From DAOVGU01 sp030637775 [NCBI: bacterium] (lineage in GTDB: Bacteria; Ratteibacteria; UBA8468): a stretch of 6,750 nt of DNA. Position 1 is the stretch's first letter, and every line of letters begins with the position of its first letter. Both the position numbers and the translations under genes were made by a program. The stretch is from NCBI GenBank assembly GCA_030637775.1, contig DAOWFY010000069.1, forward strand, positions 1 to 6,750. Direction: 5' to 3'. Under the pieces are notes generated by a model, which was given only the letters and a program-made list of their open reading frames with translations, did not search any database and was not told the origin of the DNA. This document shows positions 1 through 4,611 of the stretch, in pieces.

Positions 1-506
1 AAGTCTTTGAATTGACGAAGATGTTTAAAAATGCTAATATGATTCTTTTAATAAATTTTTCATCCCTTTCCGTTCCTCAAGTTACAAATTTGCGTCAAAG
101 GGTAAGGAAGGCAAAAGGAAGTTGTAAAGTAGCAAAAAAAAGCCTTGCTTCATTAGCCTTGAAAGAGACCTCTTTGGAGGATCTTTTACCCTATTTAGAA
201 AATTTAACCGGGGTGACAGGATTTGTTCTTGGCGATGAGGCAAATAGTCAGAGACTGGCGGAGGTTCTGACAAACTTTGGTAAAGAATTTGAATCCTTTG
301 GGGTAAAGGCAGGATACTTCAGTAATAGACTTCTTTCCCCGGAAGAGACTCGGTTATTGGCAAGATTACCTTCTCGAGATACTATTTTAGCAGAATTAAT
401 TGGTAGTTTAAATCTTTCTTTAGCAGGGTTTCTAAATCTTCTTGTCGCACCTCTTCGCGATTTTATTAATCTGCTGAATAACATAGGAAAAAAGGAAGAA
501 AAATAA
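1..506 (+). CDS. rplJ: 50S ribosomal protein L10, 5'-truncated by the window edge
   Basis: L10 is the base of the ribosomal stalk: its N-terminal domain binds the GTPase-centre 23S rRNA next to L11, and its C-terminal helix carries L7/L12 dimers. The frame is already open at the first complete codon (position 3) and reads VFELTKMFKNAN, which matches the interior of the first L10 helix. The TTG at 12 and ATG at 21 are therefore not convincing starts; the true start should lie about 15-20 codons upstream. Recognisable parts are the strand and loop ILLINFSSLSVPQ (near 40-80), the RNA-binding stretch VTNLRQRVRKAKG, and LPSRD (366-380), which leads into the C-terminal helix (about 381-503). That helix has the same length as I recall for Thermotoga L10, which binds three L12 dimers. 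The stop is TAA at 504-506. The family call is confident, supported by the rplL-rpoB neighbours. Autogenous control by L10 at an mRNA leader is typical of this operon, but that region is outside the window. Confidence 0.93.
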   Translation, partial: VFELTKMFKNANMILLINFSSLSVPQVTNLRQRVRKAKGSCKVAKKSLASLALKETSLEDLLPYLENLTGVTGFVLGDEANSQRLAEVLTNFGKEFESFGVKAGYFSNRLLSPEETRLLARLPSRDTILAELIGSLNLSLAGFLNLLVAPLRDFINLLNNIGKKEEK

Positions 507-508
507 AA

Positions 509-523
509 TGACACAAAGTGTCA
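509..523. repeat. Small perfect inverted repeat after the rplJ stop
   Basis: TGACAC-AAA-GTGTCA is a perfect 6-bp inverted repeat with a 3-nt loop, starting 3 nt after the rplJ stop codon. Its right arm (518-523) overlaps the left end of the larger palindrome at 519-591, so the two RNA hairpins would be mutually exclusive. No T-run follows, so it is not a canonical intrinsic terminator. It may be a chance by-product of the larger element's insertion point. Confidence 0.4.
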
Positions 524-591
524 CCCTGAGCCCATGGCGAAGGGTCTCATACTACGGATGAGATTCTTCGGTCTATGACCTCAGAATGACA
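519..591. repeat. Imperfect 73-bp palindrome, probable interspersed REP/MITE-like element
   Basis: The outer arms TGTCACCCTGAG (519-530) and CTCAGAATGACA (580-591) pair at 10 of 12 positions. The inner arms CGAAGGGTCTCAT (538-550) and ATGAGATTCTTCG (558-570) pair at 11 of 13 by Watson-Crick, with two further G-U pairs in RNA. The arms enclose a 7-nt loop (551-557), and a poorly paired bulge (531-537 against 571-579) separates the two stem segments. From memory, both arms resemble the TGTCATTCTGAGCGAAGCGAA type of palindromic repeat scattered through intergenic regions of many unrelated bacteria; I could not verify this by search. Transcribed, it would form a long hairpin between rplJ and rplL that could act as an RNA-processing or stability element. 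No U-tract follows it, which argues against an intrinsic terminator. Confidence 0.72.
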
Positions 592-603
592 TCTGCGTCC
601 AAA

Positions 604-611
604 AGAAGGAG
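604..611 (+). promoter_or_regulatory. Strong Shine-Dalgarno of rplL
   Basis: The purine run AGAAGGAG contains AAGGAG (606-611), 8 nt before the ATG at 620 and 11 nt before the second in-frame ATG at 623. This spacing supports 620 as the start. A strong site is expected because L7/L12 is made in several copies per ribosome, unlike its operon neighbour L10. Confidence 0.8.
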
Positions 612-619
612 ACAAAAAA

Positions 620-1069
620 ATGATGGCAGAAAAGAAAGCAGTGAAATCTGTAAAGAAGGAGAAAGCTACGCCGAAGAAGGAAGAAAAATTAGTTTCTAAA
701 GAGGATTTTGTTGCCGCAATTGAGAAAATGAATATTTTGGAGTTATCGGAATTGACGAAAACTTTAGAGGAGAAATTTGGCGTAAAAGCCTCTGTTCCGG
801 TTGCGCCGGTAGCCCAGACAACTCCTGGTAGAGAGGCCTCTCCCGAGGAAGAGGAAAAAACCTCTTTTGATGTAATTTTGGCTGAAGTAGGAGAGAAGAA
901 AATTCCGGTAATCAAGGAGATAAGAACCATTACTAACTTGGGTCTGAAGGAATCGAAGGATTTTGTGGAGTCTGCTCCCAAACCTATTAAGGAGAAGATA
1001 GAGAAGAAAGAGGCGGAGGAGATTAAGAAAAAATTGGAGGCGGTTGGCGCTAAAGTAGAGATAAAGTGA
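620..1069 (+). CDS. rplL: 50S ribosomal protein L7/L12 with a Lys-rich N-terminal extension
   Basis: L7/L12 is the multicopy flexible stalk protein that recruits and stimulates EF-Tu, EF-G, IF2 and release factors. The product has 149 residues, against roughly 120-130 usual for the family. Residues 1-25 form a Lys/Glu/Ala-rich extension with 9 Lys and no counterpart in E. coli L7/L12. The dimerisation and L10-binding domain spans about 26-56 (from [13 protein letters not shown] to EEKFGV). A flexible Pro/Ala then acidic hinge spans about 57-82. The GTPase-factor-binding domain is 83-149, with FDVIL, VIKEIR and the hallmark [10 protein letters not shown] (108-117), ending in AKVEIK. ATG 620 is chosen for its ribosome binding site; ATG 623 would remove only one residue. 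Since the extension follows a good ribosome binding site, it is probably real, although initiation further in cannot be excluded. The TGA stop (1067-1069) shares one base with the ATG of the polymerase gene. Confidence 0.96.
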   Translation: MMAEKKAVKSVKKEKATPKKEEKLVSKEDFVAAIEKMNILELSELTKTLEEKFGVKASVPVAPVAQTTPGREASPEEEEKTSFDVILAEVGEKKIPVIKEIRTITNLGLKESKDFVESAPKPIKEKIEKKEAEEIKKKLEAVGAKVEIK

Positions 1070-1074
1070 TGATG
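1066..1074 (+). promoter_or_regulatory. Stop/start overlap and tandem start codons linking rplL to rpoB-rpoC
   Basis: The sequence GTGATGATG holds three consecutive in-frame possible starts (GTG 1066, ATG 1069, ATG 1072). The rplL TGA stop (1067-1069) overlaps ATG 1069 by one base. No convincing Shine-Dalgarno sits just upstream; the nearest GGAGG (1036-1040) is 28 nt from ATG 1069. The arrangement suggests termination-reinitiation coupling from rplL. An in-frame TAA at 1051-1053 limits how far upstream the start could lie. Confidence 0.7.
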
Positions 1075-4000
1075 AGCGGAAATAGAAAAAAATTTTTGTC
1101 AGAGGAGATTCCTAATCTCTTAGAGATGCAACTTACCTCATATGAAAATTTTCTCCAGAAAGATGCGGAGACCACCCGGAGAGAAAACAGGGGTTTAGAA
1201 TATGCTTTTCGGAAGTTCTTCCCTATCTCCAGAAATGATGACCTTGTTACTTTACAATATTTAGGTTATTCTCTGGAGCCTTCTTACTCTAATCAATTTG
1301 AATGTCAGCGTAATGGGACCACTTATGCTTATAATCTTAAGGTGAAATTTCGTCTCATTATCAAGGAAAAAGTAAAGGGCAAGAGCACCTCAAGTACTGA
1401 TGAGATTAAAGAAATAAAGGAGCAGGAGGTTTATCTTGGCGCTCTTCCCATTATGACCGACCGGGGAACTTTTATCATCAATGGGGTAGAAAGAGTAGTT
1501 GTTCAACAGCTGCAAAGATCTCCGGGAGTTTACTTTAAGGAAGAATTGACTGAGGGTGCACAGAGACTATATTCGGCCAAAATTATCCCCCTCCGGGGAA
1601 TGACTCTTGAATTTAGTTTTCATAACAATCTCTGGTATGCCTCTTTATTAGGCAGGAACAAAATTAAAATCTTTGTTACCACTCTCCTCCGCGCTTTAGG
1701 ATATAAGACAGATCGTGAGATTGTAGAGGTTATTTGCCCGAAACCGAAAAGACCAGAAGAAGTTATTATCAATACCTTACACAGAGATTATCTAAGGAGT
1801 TCTGAGGAGGCGATTTTGAAAATCTATAGCCTGCTACAACCTGGTTATCCGAAGGTTCTTAAGATTGCGATCGCTTTCTTTCAACAGCTCTTCTTTGGTA
1901 AATATGGTTACGATCTTTCCTTGGCCGGAAGGAAGCAATTGAATAGGAAATTGGGTTTAAATTTAGAAGAGAGAACCTTGACAAAAGCCGATATTATTGA
2001 GACATTAAGATATTTACTTGGTCTCCAGAGGGGAGAAGGAAATGTTGATGATATTGACCATTTGGGAAATAAGCGGGTAAGAACAGTGGGAGAGTTAGTG
2101 GAGGTCCAGGTAGAGATTGGATTGGCAAGATTGGCAAGATTTATTAGAGAGAGAACAACCCTTCAAGAACCAAAAACATTGTCCGTTCTGGATCTCGTGA
2201 ATTCTCGCGCTTTTTCGGCCGCGATCAATGACTTCTTCAATCGGAATCAACTTTCTCAATTTCTCGATCAGACAAACCCCCTTTCCGAACTGACCCATAA
2301 GAGAAGACTCTCCGCTATTGGGGAAGGAGGAATCATTGAGAGGAAGAGGGTAGGGTTTGAGGTTAGGGATGTCCATTACACCCACTACGGAAGGATCTGT
2401 CCCATTGAGACACCGGAAGGGGGCAATATTGGGCTGATCACCTCCTTCTCTGTTTATGCCAAAATAGATAAATTGGGTTTTTTAAGGACCCCTTACCGTA
2501 AAGTAATAAAAGGAAGAGTAACCGACAAAATAGAATATCTCTCAGCCGATGAAGAAGATGAATACATCATTGCTCAGGCAAATTCCCTGCTGGATAAAAA
2601 GGGAAGATTTTTGGAGAAAGAGGTCTCAACAAGATCTAAAGGAGCATTTCTGATGACGGAGCCTTCCTTGATCAATTATATGGATATTTCCCCCAAGCAG
2701 ATCTTAAGTCCGACTGCCTCCCTCATTTCATTCTTAGAACATGATGATGCTAATCGAGCACTTATGGGTTCTAATATGCAGAGGCAGAGCGTACCCTTAA
2801 TCAGACCAGAATCCCCATTAGTAAAGACGGGGATGGAGAAGATTATCGTAAGGGATTCGGGAGCAGTACTGCGGGCAGAGAGTAGCGGAGAGGTTGTGGA
2901 GGTAGATAGTGAAAGAATTGTAATTAAGAAGGTGCCCTCTGACTCTCTCCAATTAAAGGACAAAGTGGTTCAACATTTTAGGAAATTTGTGCGATTAAAC
3001 CAGGATACCTGTTTTCACCAATCTCCCATTGTGGATAAAGGAGAAAGGATAAAGAAAGGTCAAATTATTAGTGACGGTCCGGCGATCTCGCAAGGGGAAC
3101 TTGCTTTGGGGAGAAATGTGTTTGTTGCCTTTATGCCTTGGTATGGTTATAATTTTGAAGATGCCATTTTAATTAGCGAAAAATTAGTAAAGGAAGATAT
3201 CTATACATCCATTCACATTAAGGAATTTAAAGTAGAGGCAAGAGAGACGCCACTGGGTGTGGAAGAGATTGCCCGGGATATTCCGAATCTTTCTGAAGAA
3301 GCGCTTAAGAATTTAGATGAAGAAGGAATTATCCGCATTGGAGCGGAAGTAAAGCCAAATGATATTCTTGTGGGGAAAGTTTCTCCCAAGAGTGAGACAG
3401 AACTTTCTTCTGAGGAGAGACTTCTTCGGGTAATCTTTGGGGAAAAAGCAAAAGATGTAGCCAATACCTCTCTTTATGTCCCTCCTGGTATTTCAGGAAT
3501 TGTGATCAATGTGAGAAAGTTTTCTCGCTCCTTAGAGGAGAAGAGCAAGAAGGAAAAAGAAGCAGAGAGAAAAGAAATTCTTAAGGTTCAAAGGACCTTC
3601 AAAAGAAGAAAAGAAGAAATTCTTAAATCAGGGGCAGATAAGATTAAACTCTTGCTTCCTGCTCTTCAAAAGAGTAAAATTCTTCCCTTGCTCTCGGTCC
3701 TTAAAAGCCGTAATCTAAAGAGAAGGGAAAAGTTTGAAAGTAGTGTCCTGGATCTTATTAAAAAGGAAAAACTGCGGGAGAGGATTAAAAAGCTTTTAGA
3801 GTTAATCGTGACAGAGATAAATAAGATTGATTCTCAAGAGAACAGGTTGATTGATCGGATCAAAAAGGGTGATGCCCTCCCTTCTGATGTTATAAAAAGA
3901 ATTGTCGTAGAGGTAGCAATTAAAAAGCCGATTGCGGTCGGGGATAAGGTATCCGGCCGCCATGGCAATAAAGGTGTGATTGCTCGGATTCTTCCCGAAG

Positions 4001-4611
4001 AGGATATGCCTTATCTTGCTGATGGGACACCGGTGGAGATCGTCTTAAATCCTTTAGGTGTTCCCTCCCGGATGAATCTTGGTCAGATCTTAGAGACACA
4101 TTTGGGATGGGTGGCAAAGACCTTGGGGATCTCGGTTGAAAGTCCTGTTTTTGAAAGCCTTTCTGAGGAGAGTATAAAAAATCTTCTTAAAAAGGCTCAT
4201 CTTCCTGAAGACGGAAAAGTTGTTCTCTGTGATGGTCGGACGGGTGAACCTTTTCTTCAGAAGGTTACCGTAGGCCATATCTATATGATGAAGCTATTCC
4301 ACCTCGCAGATGAGAAGGTTCATGCCCGTAGTGTGGGCTCCTATTCTTTAGTAACCCAGCAACCTTTAGGGGGAAGAGCACAATTTGGTGGCCAGAGGTT
4401 CGGGGAGATGGAGGTGTGGGCCTTAGAAGGTTATGGTGCTGCTTATACCCTCCAGGAAATTCTGACCGTAAAGAGCGATGATACTGTTGGCAGAAGAAAA
4501 ATTTATGAATCGATTGTTAAAGGAAAAAGTTTCTCCGAACATAGAATTCCCGAATCATTTAATGTTTTAATGAAGGAATTAAGGGGCTTGGGATTGAATG
4601 TCAGGATAGAA
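1069..4611 (+). other. rpoB: RNA polymerase beta moiety of the fusion
   Basis: Beta forms one side of the active-site cleft and contacts template, RNA and NTPs. Landmarks in order: protrusion motifs VYLGALPIMTDRGTFIINGVERVVVQQL (about 1432-1512); a compact lobe; DDIDHLGNKRVRTVGEL; and the rifampicin region with LSQFLDQTNPLSELTHKRRL (from 2251), where E. coli Q513, D516, H526 and S531 are matched by Q397, D400, H410 and S415. Then come THYGRICPIETPEG, LEHDDANRALMGSNMQRQ, GYNFED (3145-3162, E697 and D698), and GDKVSGRHGNKG (from 3940, with Lys 960 and 968 matching E. coli K1065 and K1073). The C-terminal clamp part holds PLGVPSRMNLGQILETHLG, SYSLVTQQPLGG and FGEMEVWALE. At about 1180 residues it is nearer Bacillus (about 1190) than E. 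coli (1342). The large lobe insertions of either group are missing. A charged helical insertion of about 120 residues (3517-3885) occupies the beta-i9/SI2 position. Confidence 0.95.

Noticed and set aside
12-506. rplJ as a complete gene starting at TTG 12 or ATG 21
   Set aside because: The frame is open to the left edge, and VFELTK before these codons fits the interior of L10's first helix, so the gene is treated as 5'-truncated.
519-591. Intrinsic terminator between rplJ and rplL
   Set aside because: The palindrome is long with a central bulge and is followed by TCTGCGTCC, with no T-run.
547-981. Minus-strand open frame opposite rplL
   Set aside because: It is Ser/Phe-rich low-complexity sequence complementary to the Lys/Glu-rich rplL and has no recognisable family.
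2122-2139. Tandem 9-nt repeat TTGGCAAGA as a possible insertion in beta
   Set aside because: The encoded LARLAR aligns without a gap to the E. coli segment (LVRVER), so it is a codon-level coincidence and adds no residues.
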